Shown: positions 49,688 through 59,209, numbered from the stretch's first letter. The stretch is 64,000 nucleotides of DNA from Mycolicibacterium mengxianglii (GCF_015710575.1 NZ_CP065373.1:1550001-1614000); one strand, 5' to 3'. Numbers and translations: made by a program. The notes: generated by a model from the letters alone, not told the origin.

Positions 49688-49997
49688 ACTGGAAGCCGAG
49701 GACGCCAAGCTGGTGACGCTGGCCCGGGGAGCGATGGGCCGCGCCGAAGCCGCAGCCGGCGCCGCGGTACGTGATCGCGATGGCCGCACCTACGCCGGAG
49801 CGCCGGTGGCGTTGTCGGCCTTGGGGTTGACGGCCCTGCAGGCGGCGGTGGCCGCAGCGGTGTCCAGCGGCGCGACGGGTTTCGAAGCTGCGGTGCTGGT
49901 GGCCGGTGACGCCGCCGACCCCGGGGTAGCCGCCGTACATGAGCTGTCGCCGGAGGCGACGATCATCGTCACCGACCGTTCCGGAAACCCCTCATGA
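49680..49997 (+). CDS. Cytidine deaminase-like conserved protein (Rv2365c-like)
   Basis: 105 residues. The start ([37 protein letters not shown]) resembles the N-terminal part of cytidine deaminases. However, the zinc-binding His/Cys-Ala-Glu and PCxxC motifs are missing, so it is not expected to be an active deaminase. The ATG overlaps the previous gene by 8 bases. It lies in the ybeY-era operon. Confidence 0.75.
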   Translation: MPELEAEDAKLVTLARGAMGRAEAAAGAAVRDRDGRTYAGAPVALSALGLTALQAAVAAAVSSGATGFEAAVLVAGDAADPGVAAVHELSPEATIIVTDRSGNPS

Positions 49998-50072
49998 CTT
50001 TTCGCCGAAACTGCCCAACCGCCGGAGCCCCGCACTGTGTGCAGTCTCGGCCAGGAAGTGTGAACCCAAATA

Positions 50073-50975
50073 ATGAGTGAATTCCGTTCCGGATTCGTGT
50101 GTTTCGTCGGTCGACCCAACACCGGCAAATCCACACTGACCAATGCCCTGGTCGGCGCCAAGGTGGCGATCACCTCCAACCGCCCGCAGACCACCCGGCA
50201 CACCATCCGCGGCATCGTGCACCGCGAGGACTTCCAGATCGTGCTGGTCGACACCCCAGGACTGCACCGCCCCCGCACCCTGTTGGGGCAGCGGCTCAAC
50301 GACCTGGTGAAGGGCACCTACTCCGAGGTCGACGTGATCGGCTTCTGCATTCCCGCCGACGAGGGCATCGGCCCGGGCGACCGCTGGATCTACGACCAGA
50401 TCTGCGCCGTGGCGCCGAAAACCACGCTCATCGTCGTCGTCACCAAGATGGACAAGGTGCCCAGGGACAAGGTCGCCGCCCAGCTGATGGCGGTGCAGGA
50501 GGCCTTCGGTGAGAAGGCCGCCGAGATCGTTCCGGTGTCAGCGACCAAAGGTGAACAGGTCGACGTGCTGACCGACGTGCTGGTGTCGCATCTGCCTCCG
50601 GGTCCGGCGTTTTACCCCGACGGCGAACTCACCGATGAGCCGGAAGAGGTGCTGATGGCCGAGCTCATCCGGGAAGCCGCCCTCGAAGGCGTCCGCGACG
50701 AGCTGCCGCACTCGCTGGCTGTGGTGATCGACGAGGTCGAACAGCGGGAGGGCCGAGACGACCTGATCGACGTGCGCGCCATCCTCTATGTCGAACGCGA
50801 CAGCCAAAAGGGCATCGTGATCGGCAAGGGCGGCGCCAGGCTCCGGGAGGTCGGCACCGCCGCGCGCCTGCAGATCGAGAAGTTACTCGGCACCAAGGTG
50901 TATCTGGATCTGCGCGTCAAGATCGCCAAGAACTGGCAACGTGACCCGAAACAGCTTGGCCGTCTGGGCTTTTAG
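50073..50975 (+). CDS. era: GTPase Era
   Basis: 300 residues. The G1 motif is GRPNTGKST, G3 is DTPG, and G4 is TKMD. A C-terminal KH domain has the motif IVIGKGGARLREVG, which binds the 3' end of 16S rRNA. It acts in 30S assembly. It starts 75 bases after the preceding gene and converges on the CAP-domain gene. A 7-bp stem (51013-51019 with 51032-51038) in the gap is a weak terminator candidate. Confidence 0.93.
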   Translation: MSEFRSGFVCFVGRPNTGKSTLTNALVGAKVAITSNRPQTTRHTIRGIVHREDFQIVLVDTPGLHRPRTLLGQRLNDLVKGTYSEVDVIGFCIPADEGIGPGDRWIYDQICAVAPKTTLIVVVTKMDKVPRDKVAAQLMAVQEAFGEKAAEIVPVSATKGEQVDVLTDVLVSHLPPGPAFYPDGELTDEPEEVLMAELIREAALEGVRDELPHSLAVVIDEVEQREGRDDLIDVRAILYVERDSQKGIVIGKGGARLREVGTAARLQIEKLLGTKVYLDLRVKIAKNWQRDPKQLGRLGF

Positions 50976-51084
50976 CGAGTCCAGATGCAGCGGGCGTTAC
51001 TGCCGATCGGTTCTTCGGCAACGACCTTGCCGCCGAAGGTGATTCGAAGCTACTCGTTGCCCAATATTGCCGCGCGGGCGCGGG

Positions 51085-51642
51085 TTACGGCGTCCAGCCG
51101 GGCACGTTGCCGAACTCGCGGCCGGGGGCCGGCACCGGTGCTCCGCCGTCGCCCTTGCCGTAGACCGCGACGACGACCGAGCGGTCCAGCCGGTTCTCCG
51201 ACCACACTCCGATATCGACGTTGGAACAGTCGTGCATGGTCGCGTGATAGTCGGGGCGGTACCACCATTGGTTGAGGATCTCCACGCCGCTGATCGCCAA
51301 CGCCGGGTTGATCGCCGTCGTCTCGGCGACCTCACCGTTGTAGCCGGCGTTGCGGGCGCGATCAGCCACCGTCGATCCGTCCGAGCCGATGTCACCGCCC
51401 AGCGCGTAGTTGTTGAGCACGTCATTGGTGTGCCACTGGGCGGCCAGGCGCAGCTTGGGGTTCACCTTGATGTTCGTGTCACACCCGCCCTGATGCTGCG
51501 CGGTGTAGACGTTGGCCACCACGCTGTCGTTGAGGCGACGGTTGTCAGCGTGGGCGGCGGGTGCGGTGACCAGACCGAACGCCGTCGCGGCAAGGACAGG
51601 CAGCACGGCAGCGGCACGAATCGCGGACATGGCACGTGACAT
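51085..51642 (-). CDS. Secreted CAP (SCP)-domain protein
   Basis: 185 residues with a signal peptide (MSRAMSAIRAAAVLPVLAAT, cleavage after AAHA). The CAP-like domain has LAAQWHTNDVLNN and an ending with GVWSENRLDRSVVVAVYG. Two cysteines (GGCD, HDCSN) could form a disulfide. It is not in the M. tuberculosis order between era and amiA2, as far as I recall. The function is unknown. It is 9 bases downstream of amiA2. Confidence 0.75.
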   Translation of the reverse strand: MSRAMSAIRAAAVLPVLAATAFGLVTAPAAHADNRRLNDSVVANVYTAQHQGGCDTNIKVNPKLRLAAQWHTNDVLNNYALGGDIGSDGSTVADRARNAGYNGEVAETTAINPALAISGVEILNQWWYRPDYHATMHDCSNVDIGVWSENRLDRSVVVAVYGKGDGGAPVPAPGREFGNVPGWTP

Positions 51643-51651
51643 TACGTGAGC

Positions 51652-53115
51652 TCATCCCGCGTCGGCAGGCGTATACCCGGTGGAGTCCTTGGCGATGGGG
51701 GTGTTCCACCACACCTGCGGTTGGTGCGTCGCCCATCCCGTGACGGCCTCGAGCTGGGCGGCCAGCGAGATCAGCAGCGGCTCGCTGTCGGCGGGGCCCA
51801 TCAACTGCACTCCGATCGGCAGCCCGGTTGAGGTGAACCCCGCGGGCATGTCGATCGACGGCCACCCCAGCACGTTCCACGGCCAGCAACCCGGGCACGC
51901 GGCGATCATCGCCCGGTCGGTGCCGAGGGCAGACAACTTGTCGAACTGATGGACCGGTGGCGGCGGCTGGGCCGTCGTCGGGGCCAGCACCACGTCAACG
52001 GTGTCGAAGACGGCGCCGACCCGGCGCTGCAACCGGTCTTCGTCGGCGCGGGCCCTACGCAGCACCTGCTCGGACAGCAGCGATCCCAAGCGGATGTTCG
52101 TCAGCGTGCGGCGATCGAGCTCCACGCCGTCACCCACCCGGTCGGCCCAGTCCTGCAGACCCGCGGTGGACCGGGCCAGGAAGTTCCACGACAACCGCAG
52201 CCCGTAATCCGGGCTGCCGCTGAGCACGGTGTGGCCCAGGTCGACCAGCTGATCTGCGACGGTACGCAGCGCGCGACGGATCTCCGGGTGCAGTTTGGCC
52301 CGGAAGCCGGTGAAGGGGAAGCGCGTCGAGACGGCGATACGCAGCTGCCCGGGCCCGCGGCCGACAGCCTCGGACAGGGGCAGCGGCGCCGGCCTGTGCA
52401 GGTCGCCGTCGACGTTGCCGGACACCGCGTCGAGCACCAGCGCGGCGTCGGCCACCGTGTGGGCCAGCACACCGTTGACGGTGATGCCGTTGAACGACTC
52501 CGGCAGCGGCCAGGTGGAGATCCGCCCGCGCTGGGGTTTGATGCCGACCAGGTTGGTCCAGGCAGCGGGGATGCGCACACTGCCCGCCCCGTCGGAGCCG
52601 ATCGCCGCCGGCACCAGGCCGGCCGCCACCGCCGCGGCGCTGCCACCCGAGGAGCCGCCGGGGGTGTGCTTGCGATTCCACGGGTTGCGGGTGTGGCCGA
52701 AACCGGGTCCGCTGGTGAACGGCCACTGCCCGAGCTCGCAGGTGTTGGTCTTACCCACGATCACCGCGCCGGCGGCCCGTAGCCGGCGTACCACCTCGGC
52801 GTCGGCGGTGGCTGGTAGCACGCGGCCGGATGTGCCGAAAAACGTTGGTACGCCGGCGATGTCGACGTCATCTTTGACTGCGATCGGAATGCCGAGCAGC
52901 GGGGCGGTGTCGCCGGCGCGGCGACGCTCGTCGGCGGCGCCGGCGTCCGCGAGGGCGGAGGTGGTGAGCACCGTCCGGAACGCGTTGAGGGTCGACTGGC
53001 TGGCGGTGATCGCGTGTAGTGACCGGCGCACCAGATCATCGGAGGTGGCGGCGCCGCTGGCGAGACGGTAGAGCTGTTCACCGATGGTGGGAAACCGGTC
53101 AGCTGAGAAATGCAT
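51652..53115 (-). CDS. amiA2: Amidase AmiA2
   Basis: 487 residues, amidase-signature family. The Ser-cisSer-Lys triad is visible: Lys in PIAVKDDVD, the Gly/Ser-rich GGSSGGSAAAVAAG, and the Ser of GSDGAGSVRIP. ATG 53115 (MHFSADRFPTIGEQ) was chosen from the family start. It hydrolyses amides of unknown nature. It corresponds to Rv2363 and is divergent from recO, with 61 bases between. Confidence 0.9.
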   Translation of the reverse strand: MHFSADRFPTIGEQLYRLASGAATSDDLVRRSLHAITASQSTLNAFRTVLTTSALADAGAADERRRAGDTAPLLGIPIAVKDDVDIAGVPTFFGTSGRVLPATADAEVVRRLRAAGAVIVGKTNTCELGQWPFTSGPGFGHTRNPWNRKHTPGGSSGGSAAAVAAGLVPAAIGSDGAGSVRIPAAWTNLVGIKPQRGRISTWPLPESFNGITVNGVLAHTVADAALVLDAVSGNVDGDLHRPAPLPLSEAVGRGPGQLRIAVSTRFPFTGFRAKLHPEIRRALRTVADQLVDLGHTVLSGSPDYGLRLSWNFLARSTAGLQDWADRVGDGVELDRRTLTNIRLGSLLSEQVLRRARADEDRLQRRVGAVFDTVDVVLAPTTAQPPPPVHQFDKLSALGTDRAMIAACPGCWPWNVLGWPSIDMPAGFTSTGLPIGVQLMGPADSEPLLISLAAQLEAVTGWATHQPQVWWNTPIAKDSTGYTPADAG

Positions 53116-53176
53116 CACGAAAGAGACTATCGGCGCGGATCGCGCATTTGTCTCACGGCAGTGCCAGACTCGTCTG

Positions 53177-54022
53177 ATGCGGTTGTATCGGGATCGAGCG
53201 GTGGTGCTGCGCCAGCACAAGCTCGGCGAAGCTGACCGCATCGTCACACTGTTGACCCGCGAGCACGGTCTGGTCCGCGCGGTCGCCAAGGGCGTCCGTC
53301 GCACCCGCAGCAAGTTCGGGGCCCGGCTGGAGCCGTTCACCCACATCGACGTGCAACTGCATCCCGGCCGCAACCTCGACATCGTCACCCAGGTCGTCGC
53401 GCTCGACGCGTTCGCGGCGGACATCGTGGGCGACTACGGCCGCTACACCACCGCCTGCGCGGTGCTCGAGACCGCCGAACGCCTCGCCGGGGAGGAGCGA
53501 GCCCCGATGCCCCCGCTGCAGCAGCTGACGGTCGGGGCACTGCGCGCGCTGGCCGACGGCAACCGGCCGCGGGAGCTGGTGCTCGATGCCTATCTGCTGC
53601 GGGCCATGGGCGTTGCCGGGTGGGCGCCGGCGCTCACCGAGTGCGCTCGCTGCGCGACGCCGGGTCCGCACCGGGCGTTCCATGTGGCTGCCGGGGGCAG
53701 CGTGTGTCTGCACTGCCGTCCTGCCGGGTCGACGACGCCGCCACAGGGTGTGCTGGACCTGATGTCGGCGCTGCACGACGGCGACTGGGAGCACGCGGAG
53801 GCATCGCCGTCGTCGTACCGCAGCCAGGCCAGCGGGCTGGTGGCCGCCCATCTGCAGTGGCATCTGGAGCGGCAGTTGCGCACTCTGCCTTTGGTGGAAC
53901 GGTCCTACCGGCGCGATCGCACAGTCGCTGATAACCGGGTTCTGCTGGTCGGGCAGGATGTGCCCCATGGTTTTGAAAAGGGAAGGGAAGGCCAGCTACC
54001 CCCAGCTGCCTCCAGCGCCTGA
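53177..54022 (+). CDS. recO: DNA repair protein RecO
   Basis: 281 residues. The OB-fold N-terminus reads [30 protein letters not shown]-terminal zinc site consists of CARC and CLHC. It loads RecA with RecR onto SSB-coated DNA. The ATG at 53177 gives [10 protein letters not shown]. Its last 56 bases overlap uppS. Confidence 0.92.
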   Translation: MRLYRDRAVVLRQHKLGEADRIVTLLTREHGLVRAVAKGVRRTRSKFGARLEPFTHIDVQLHPGRNLDIVTQVVALDAFAADIVGDYGRYTTACAVLETAERLAGEERAPMPPLQQLTVGALRALADGNRPRELVLDAYLLRAMGVAGWAPALTECARCATPGPHRAFHVAAGGSVCLHCRPAGSTTPPQGVLDLMSALHDGDWEHAEASPSSYRSQASGLVAAHLQWHLERQLRTLPLVERSYRRDRTVADNRVLLVGQDVPHGFEKGREGQLPPAASSA

Positions 54023-54851
54023 GGACTATCCGATGTTCCCGGACACGTCGACCTGGCCGGTGGTGTTTCCGCAGCTCCCGCCCAAGACCAACGGCAAGTT
54101 CTCCCGTCCGCCGCAGCACACGTCCAAGGCGTCGGCACCGCAGATCCCCGCGGGGCAGGTGCCCAACCACGTCGCCGTCGTGATGGACGGCAACGGACGA
54201 TGGGCCACCCAGCGCGGCCTGGGACGCACCGAGGGGCACAAGATGGGCGAGGCGGTGCTGATCGACATCACCTGCGGCGCCATCGAGATCGGTATCAAGC
54301 ATCTGACGGTGTACGCGTTCTCCACCGAGAACTGGAAGCGCAGTACCGAGGAAGTGCGCTTCCTGATGGGCTTCAACCGCGAGGTGGTGCGCCGGCGCCG
54401 CGAGAACCTCGACGCCATGGGGGTGAACATGCGCTGGGTCGGGTCGCGGCCGCGCATGTGGAGCAGTGTCATCAAGGAGTTCGACATTGCCGAGCGGATG
54501 ACCGTCGACAACGACGTCATCACCGTCAACTACTGCGTGAATTACGGCGGGCGCACCGAGATCGTGGAGGCTGCCCGTCAGCTGGCTCAGGAGGCCGTCG
54601 ACGGCAAGGTCAACCCCTCCCGGATCAGCGAAGCGGCCTTCGCCAAGCACCTGCATCGGGCCGATATCCCCGACGTCGACCTGTTCATCCGCACGTCGGG
54701 GGAGCAGCGCGCGTCGAACTTCCTGCTGTGGCAGGCCGCATACGCTGAGTACGTGTTCCAGGACAAGCTGTGGCCGGACTACGACCGACGTGACCTGTGG
54801 GCGGCCTGCGAGGAGTTCGTGTCCCGCAACCGGCGCTTCGGCCGCGCCTGA
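53967..54851 (+). CDS. uppS: Polyprenyl diphosphate synthase (Z-type, UppS / Rv2361c-like)
   Basis: 294 residues. The cis-prenyltransferase motifs are [19 protein letters not shown] and [12 protein letters not shown]. The N-terminal tail of about 70 residues ([28 protein letters not shown]) is typical of the mycobacterial decaprenyl diphosphate synthase Rv2361c. It makes the lipid carrier for cell-wall polymers. The start lies inside recO. Confidence 0.92.
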   Translation: MVLKREGKASYPQLPPAPEDYPMFPDTSTWPVVFPQLPPKTNGKFSRPPQHTSKASAPQIPAGQVPNHVAVVMDGNGRWATQRGLGRTEGHKMGEAVLIDITCGAIEIGIKHLTVYAFSTENWKRSTEEVRFLMGFNREVVRRRRENLDAMGVNMRWVGSRPRMWSSVIKEFDIAERMTVDNDVITVNYCVNYGGRTEIVEAARQLAQEAVDGKVNPSRISEAAFAKHLHRADIPDVDLFIRTSGEQRASNFLLWQAAYAEYVFQDKLWPDYDRRDLWAACEEFVSRNRRFGRA

Positions 54852-55294
54852 TGTCCACCCTGGCGCAGCGGCTGTCGAGCGCCCTGGCGCAGGTGCTGAC
54901 CGTCGTCGAGGAAGCTGACGGTGCGCTGACTGTCAGCCAGCCGGGCATGGTCGCTTCGCTGCGGGTGGTGACCATCGCCGAGGGGCTGGAGATGGTGTCG
55001 CTGACCCAGCCGTTGGTCTGGGATCTACCGCTGAACGCCAAGGTTCGCGAGAAGGTGGCTCAGCAGGCCAGCAAGACGTTGCTGGGCACGGTCGCCCTGG
55101 TCGAGAAAACGGTCGACACCCCGGGCAACGGTGCGTCCGCCAACTCGGCTACGCGGAAGTCGACAGTCAAGAAATCCGCAGATGTGTTGCTGCGCTACAA
55201 CTTTCCCGGTGGGGGGCTCACCGACGACGCCTTGCGCACACTGATCCTGATGGTGCTGGCCGCCGGTGCCGATGTCCGGGAGGCGCTGAGCTAG
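54851..55294 (+). CDS. Conserved hypothetical protein (Rv2360c-like)
   Basis: 147 residues, no signal peptide. The start is [21 protein letters not shown] and the middle has a polar linker (DTPGNGASANSATRKSTVKK). The ATG overlaps the uppS stop (TGATG), so it is translated in the same operon. Its stop overlaps by 4 bases the stop region of the convergent furB. No domain recognised. Confidence 0.75.
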   Translation: MSTLAQRLSSALAQVLTVVEEADGALTVSQPGMVASLRVVTIAEGLEMVSLTQPLVWDLPLNAKVREKVAQQASKTLLGTVALVEKTVDTPGNGASANSATRKSTVKKSADVLLRYNFPGGGLTDDALRTLILMVLAAGADVREALS

Positions 55295-55689
55295 GTCCCG
55301 CAGGTCTGGCAGGTGCCGAAGATCTCGATGGTGTGGCTGACCTCGGTGAAACCGTGCTGCGCGGCCACCTCGGTGGCCCAGGTCTCGACCTCGGCGCCTT
55401 CGACCTCGACGGTGGCCCCGCACTCGCGGCACACCAGGTGATGGTGATGATGTGTCGAGCAGCGGCGGTACACCGATTCGCCGTTGTCGGTGCGCAGTGT
55501 GTCGACCTGGTTGGCGGTCGACATCGACTGCAGAGTGCGATACACCGTGGTGAGACCGATGTTCTCGCCGCGGCGGCGCAGCTCGTCGTGCAGTTCCTGG
55601 GCTGATTTGAACTCATCGAGACTGTCGAGCAATTCGGTGATCGCGGCCCGCTGTTTGGTGGCCCGGGTGCGTACCTCGGTCCCGGTCAC
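55291..55689 (-). CDS. furB: Zinc uptake regulator FurB (Zur)
   Basis: 132 residues, Fur family. The winged helix includes [11 protein letters not shown], the metal-binding hinge is [13 protein letters not shown], and the structural zinc CxxC pairs are CREC and CQTC. With zinc bound it represses zinc-uptake and C-minus ribosomal protein genes. It starts at GTG 55689, overlapping the smtB stop, so the two zinc sensors are coupled. Confidence 0.92.
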   Translation of the reverse strand: MTGTEVRTRATKQRAAITELLDSLDEFKSAQELHDELRRRGENIGLTTVYRTLQSMSTANQVDTLRTDNGESVYRRCSTHHHHHLVCRECGATVEVEGAEVETWATEVAAQHGFTEVSHTIEIFGTCQTCGT

Positions 55690-56069
55690 CGGTCGTCTGC
55701 TCCGGGGTGTGCCTGCCCGGCGTGTGCTTCTCCGGCATGCGCGATGGCGTCGAGGACGATGTGCGCGAGGTGGTGGTCGACCAGGTGGTACATCACCTCG
55801 CGACCGGCGCGTTCCCCGGCCACGATGCCTGCGGCCTTCAAGATGCGCAGGTGCTGGCTCACCAGCGGCTGCGGTACCTCGAGGGCGTCGACGAGTTCGT
55901 GCACGCAGCGTTGGGATTGGCGCAGCTGCACCACGATCGCGATCCGCACCGGCGCCGCCAGCGCCCGCAGGATTTCACCGGCGCCGTCGAGGATGTCCCG
56001 CGTGGGCAGTGCGGCGTAGGCGGCCTCGCCGTGCTGATGGTCGACCTCGTCGTGCATCGCAGTGGACAT
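55686..56069 (-). CDS. smtB: ArsR-family zinc sensor SmtB
   Basis: 127 residues. The winged-helix DNA reader is [17 protein letters not shown]. The C-terminal helix has the alpha5 metal ligands ([28 protein letters not shown], Asp/His pattern, split here over two visible motifs). It represses the smtB-furB operon when zinc is scarce, which makes furB expression zinc-dependent. Two palindromes lie just upstream. Confidence 0.92.
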   Translation of the reverse strand: MSTAMHDEVDHQHGEAAYAALPTRDILDGAGEILRALAAPVRIAIVVQLRQSQRCVHELVDALEVPQPLVSQHLRILKAAGIVAGERAGREVMYHLVDHHLAHIVLDAIAHAGEAHAGQAHPGADDR

Positions 56070-56092
56070 CGCGCAACACCTCCGCCCGATAT

Positions 56093-56107
56093 TGGAAATG
56101 GTTTCCA
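56093..56107. promoter_or_regulatory. Palindromic operator candidate upstream of smtB
   Basis: TGGAAATGGTTTCCA, two perfect 6-base arms around TGG, lies 24 bases before the smtB start, in the smtB-glyS intergenic region. It resembles SmtB and Zur type A/T-armed operators. Autoregulation by SmtB is the likely use. Confidence 0.5.
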
Positions 56108-56116
56108 GTTAGGTTA

Positions 56117-56134
56117 CATGCGAAACCACGCATG
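56117..56134. promoter_or_regulatory. Second palindrome between smtB and glyS
   Basis: CATGCG-AAACCA-CGCATG, 6-base perfect arms, lies 10 bases from the first palindrome. It could be a second operator for either divergent gene. Nothing further can be said from sequence alone. Confidence 0.35.
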
Positions 56135-56254
56135 TCAAAGGCTCGTCCTCCGGTGAATCGAGAGTTCAACTGGACCGGCTGGGCGGGCGAGGTCGCGCGC
56201 TCCTCTAGGCTGTTCGGGTTGCCTCCCCGCCCACCGAAGGAAAGTCTGAGCATC

Positions 56255-57637
56255 GTGGCGTCCGTCATCGACACCATCGCCAACCTGGCCAAGCGCCGCG
56301 GTTTGGTGTACCAGTCCGGCGAGATCTACGGCGGCACGAAGTCGGCGTGGGATTACGGCCCGCTCGGCGTCGAGCTCAAGGAGAACATCAAGCGGCAGTG
56401 GTGGCGTTCGGTGGTCACCAGCCGCGATGACGTGGTGGGCCTCGACAGCGCGATCATCCTGCCCCGCCAGGTGTGGGTCGCTTCCGGGCACGTCGAGGTG
56501 TTCAACGACCCGCTCGTCGAATGCCTGAACTGCCACAAGCGCCAGCGGCAGGACCACATGCAGGAGGCGTACGCGGCGAAAAAGGGTGGCGAGCCCGATG
56601 ACGTCCCGATGACGGAGATCGTCTGCCCGGACTGCGGGACCAAGGGGCAGTGGACCGAGCCGCGCGACTTCAACATGATGCTCAAGACCTACCTCGGCCC
56701 GATCGAAACCGAGGAAGGGCTGCACTATCTGCGCCCGGAAACCGCGCAGGGCATCTTCGTCAACTTCGCCAACGTGGTGACGACGGCGCGCAAGAAGCCG
56801 CCCTTCGGCATCGGCCAGATCGGCAAGAGCTTCCGCAACGAGATCACCCCGGGCAACTTCATCTTCCGGACCCGCGAGTTCGAGCAGATGGAGATGGAGT
56901 TCTTCGTCGAACCCTCGACGGCGCCGGAGTGGCACAAGTACTGGATCGACACCCGGCTGCAGTGGTACGTCGACCTCGGCATCAACCCGGACAACCTGAG
57001 GCTCTACGACCACCCCAAAGAGAAGCTGTCGCATTACTCCGACGGCACCGTCGACATCGAGTACAAGTTCGGTTTCGCCGGCAACCCCTGGGGTGAGCTC
57101 GAGGGCATCGCGAACCGGACCAACTTCGACTTGTCCACGCACTCAAAGCATTCCGGTGTCGACCTGTCCTTCTACGACCAAGCCAGCGACACCCGCTACG
57201 TGCCGTACGTGATCGAGCCCGCAGCCGGTCTGACGCGTTCGTTGATGGCGTTCCTGGTGGACGCCTACCACGAGGATGAGGCGCCCAACGCCAAGGGCGG
57301 GGTGGACAAGCGGACGGTGCTCAAGCTCGATCCGCGGCTGGCCCCGGTCAAGGCTGCAGTGCTGCCGCTGTCGCGGCACGCCGACCTGTCGCCCAAGGCC
57401 AAGGACCTCGCCGCCGAGTTGCGCAAGTCCTGGAACATCGAGTTCGACGACGCCGGCGCGATCGGCCGCCGCTACCGCCGCCAGGATGAGATCGGTACCC
57501 CGTTCTGCGTGACGCTGGACTTCGATTCCCTCGATGACCACGCCGTCACCATCCGCGAGCGCGACACCATGGCCCAGGAGCGGGTCGCGATCGACGCCGT
57601 GAGCGACTACCTGGCGGTGCGGCTCAAGGGCTGCTGA
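56255..57637 (+). CDS. glyS: Glycyl-tRNA synthetase
   Basis: 460 residues, dimeric class II enzyme. [17 protein letters not shown], the motif 2 region [32 protein letters not shown] (two overlapping parts), and the C-terminal anticodon domain are present. Two CxxC pairs (Cys90/Cys93 and Cys124/Cys127) form a probable zinc knuckle in an insertion. The GTG at 56255 ([16 protein letters not shown]) follows GAAGGAAAG. It is divergent from smtB. Confidence 0.94.
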   Translation: MASVIDTIANLAKRRGLVYQSGEIYGGTKSAWDYGPLGVELKENIKRQWWRSVVTSRDDVVGLDSAIILPRQVWVASGHVEVFNDPLVECLNCHKRQRQDHMQEAYAAKKGGEPDDVPMTEIVCPDCGTKGQWTEPRDFNMMLKTYLGPIETEEGLHYLRPETAQGIFVNFANVVTTARKKPPFGIGQIGKSFRNEITPGNFIFRTREFEQMEMEFFVEPSTAPEWHKYWIDTRLQWYVDLGINPDNLRLYDHPKEKLSHYSDGTVDIEYKFGFAGNPWGELEGIANRTNFDLSTHSKHSGVDLSFYDQASDTRYVPYVIEPAAGLTRSLMAFLVDAYHEDEAPNAKGGVDKRTVLKLDPRLAPVKAAVLPLSRHADLSPKAKDLAAELRKSWNIEFDDAGAIGRRYRRQDEIGTPFCVTLDFDSLDDHAVTIRERDTMAQERVAIDAVSDYLAVRLKGC

Positions 57638-57647
57638 GCTCTTTACC

Positions 57648-57700
57648 GCAGACACAAACTCGGGTGTTTCCGTGCACGGAACACCCGAGTTTGTGTCTGC
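57648..57700. terminator. Long palindrome, bidirectional terminator
   Basis: Arms of 21 perfect bases (57648-57668 and 57680-57700) flank a centre that is itself self-complementary (CCGTGCACGG) with one bulged T. It lies 11 bases after the glyS stop and separates it from the convergent SDR gene. No clear U tract is present. Confidence 0.65.
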
Positions 57701-57762
57701 TCGCGGAAGGGAAGCGGGCGGCTCGAAGGAGCCCGAGACAGTAGACCGCGATCCTGCGCGAC

Positions 57763-58539
57763 TCAGGAGCGCTGAGGCACGGCCATCAAGGTTTCCATGA
57801 TCGAATCGGAGACCCCGGCCGATTGACCGCAGTCGACGATGAGCTGCTGTCCGGTCATGCCGCTGCCCGTCTCTGCTGCCAGGAACTCGATCACCGAGCC
57901 CACCTCGTCGGCCTGCGCCATCCGGCCCAGCGGTGCCATTTTCCGGGTCAGTGCAATCTCTTCGTCGGCGTTGTCCTGGGAACGCAACATCGGAGTGTCC
58001 ACACTGCTCGGTGCGACTTCGTTGATCCGGATGCCGCGGGGGCCGAGTTCCATGGCCGCTGTGCGCACGAGGGCCGACGTCGCAGCCTTCGACGCGGCGT
58101 AGGCGCCGTAACCGGCGATTGTCAGGCGCGCTGCCAACGAGGTGACGATGACGAACGAACCGCCGGTCGGCATATGCGGGACAGCATGTTTGATGGCGTA
58201 GACCACCGCCAAGGTGTTGACGCGGTAGCACTCGAGCATCGCCTCGGTGGTGAGTTCGGTGGTGTGCGTGGGGGATACGAAGGTGCCGGCGCTGCACACC
58301 ACCGAATCGATCCGACCGTACTCTGCGGCCACCGCGGACATGCACTGTTGTACATCGCTTTCTCGGCTGACGTCGGTGCCGATCCAGCGGGCACCGATCT
58401 CGTCTGCGATGTTGGTGCCGTTGGTTCTGCTGGTGATGACGACGTGTGACCCGCTCCTGACGAACCGCCGGGCCGCGGCGAGCCCGATTCCGCTGGTGCC
58501 GCCGGTGATGACGACAACTTTCTTGGCATGCGATGACAT
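57763..58539 (-). CDS. Short-chain dehydrogenase/reductase
   Basis: 258 residues. Cofactor motif TGGTSGIG, VCSAGTF in place of the NAG motif, and catalytic Ser (VTSLA) with YxxxK (YAASK) are present. The C-terminus EFLAAETGSGMTGQQLIVDCGQ is typical of classical SDRs. It is divergent from an Lrp-type regulator and probably under its control together with the permease/aminotransferase pair. The substrate is unknown. Confidence 0.83.
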   Translation of the reverse strand: MSSHAKKVVVITGGTSGIGLAAARRFVRSGSHVVITSRTNGTNIADEIGARWIGTDVSRESDVQQCMSAVAAEYGRIDSVVCSAGTFVSPTHTTELTTEAMLECYRVNTLAVVYAIKHAVPHMPTGGSFVIVTSLAARLTIAGYGAYAASKAATSALVRTAAMELGPRGIRINEVAPSSVDTPMLRSQDNADEEIALTRKMAPLGRMAQADEVGSVIEFLAAETGSGMTGQQLIVDCGQSAGVSDSIMETLMAVPQRS

Positions 58540-58581
58540 CCTGCGATGGTGAAAGAAAATTGTTTCAACCGCGTTTCGATT

Positions 58582-58591
58582 GAATTATCTG
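58582..58591 (+). promoter_or_regulatory. Shared motif GAATTATCTG, copy 1 (possible Lrp site)
   Basis: GAATTATCTG in the AT-rich region between the divergent SDR and Lrp-type genes recurs at 59200-59209 upstream of the permease gene, with similar flanks. AT-rich repeated sites in these positions suggest an operator of the encoded regulator. Inferred only. Confidence 0.35.
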
Positions 58592-58662
58592 CATAGAAAA
58601 TGCGAAATCTGTGAATAATATGCATGTCACGAAGGCGGCGACAGCTGAAAAGGGAGAATATT

Positions 58663-59154
58663 GTGCAGCTCGATTCGCTCGACGAACAGATCCTCTGGGA
58701 ACTTGCCCGCGATGCTCGGATACCGAACAACGAGCTGGCCAAAAAGCTCCACGTTTCACCGTCCACGACCATCAACCGGGTGCGGTCGCTCAAGGAACGT
58801 GGTGTGTTCCAGTCGGCACATGCCACCGTCGACCTTGCGGCCGTGGGACTTCCGGTCCAAGCGGTGGTGTCGGTGCGGATTCATCCCCAGGCACGGCGCG
58901 CACTCAAGGAGTACGCGCAGCGGGTGATCCTGCTGGCGCCGGTGATGAATCTGTTTTGGATGGGTGGGCCGGACGACTTCTTGATTCACGTGCACTGCGC
59001 GTCGACAGCGCACCTGCGCGACTTTGTGGCGGTAGATCTGAGCACTGACCCCGCCGTCGCGTCGGCGCAGACGAACGTGGTGTTCGACCATCTGCTCGGA
59101 GTGCAGCACATGGATCACGTGAGCGGATTCGAGGAGATCCGAGCGGGTTACTGA
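58663..59154 (+). CDS. Lrp/AsnC-family transcriptional regulator
   Basis: 163 residues. The N-terminal HTH reads LDEQILWELARDARIPNNELAKKLHVSPSTTINRVRSL in outline, and a C-terminal RAM/ligand domain follows. The GTG at 58663 was chosen because AGGGAG lies 8 bases upstream; the in-frame ATG at 58624 has no ribosome site. It probably controls the flanking SDR and permease-aminotransferase genes in response to an amino acid or amine. Confidence 0.88.
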   Translation: MQLDSLDEQILWELARDARIPNNELAKKLHVSPSTTINRVRSLKERGVFQSAHATVDLAAVGLPVQAVVSVRIHPQARRALKEYAQRVILLAPVMNLFWMGGPDDFLIHVHCASTAHLRDFVAVDLSTDPAVASAQTNVVFDHLLGVQHMDHVSGFEEIRAGY

Positions 59155-59199
59155 CGGCGAACTCAGTTCGACTCAAGCGGGTCAGAGACACAAATCTTC

Positions 59200-59209
59200 G
59201 AATTATCTG
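59200..59209 (+). promoter_or_regulatory. Shared motif GAATTATCTG, copy 2 (possible Lrp site)
   Basis: Second copy of GAATTATCTG, 149 bases before the permease ATG, in a 203-base gap that is otherwise without a gene. See the copy at 58582. Confidence 0.35.

Noticed and set aside
51013..51038. 7-bp stem between era and the CAP-domain gene as a terminator
   Set aside because: The loop is 12 bases, no U tract follows, and alternative pairings exist; too weak to list as a feature.
55484..56254. Extension of the glyS frame upstream through smtB and furB
   Set aside because: The upstream part is antisense to smtB and furB. The glycyl-tRNA synthetase homology begins at the GTG at 56255.
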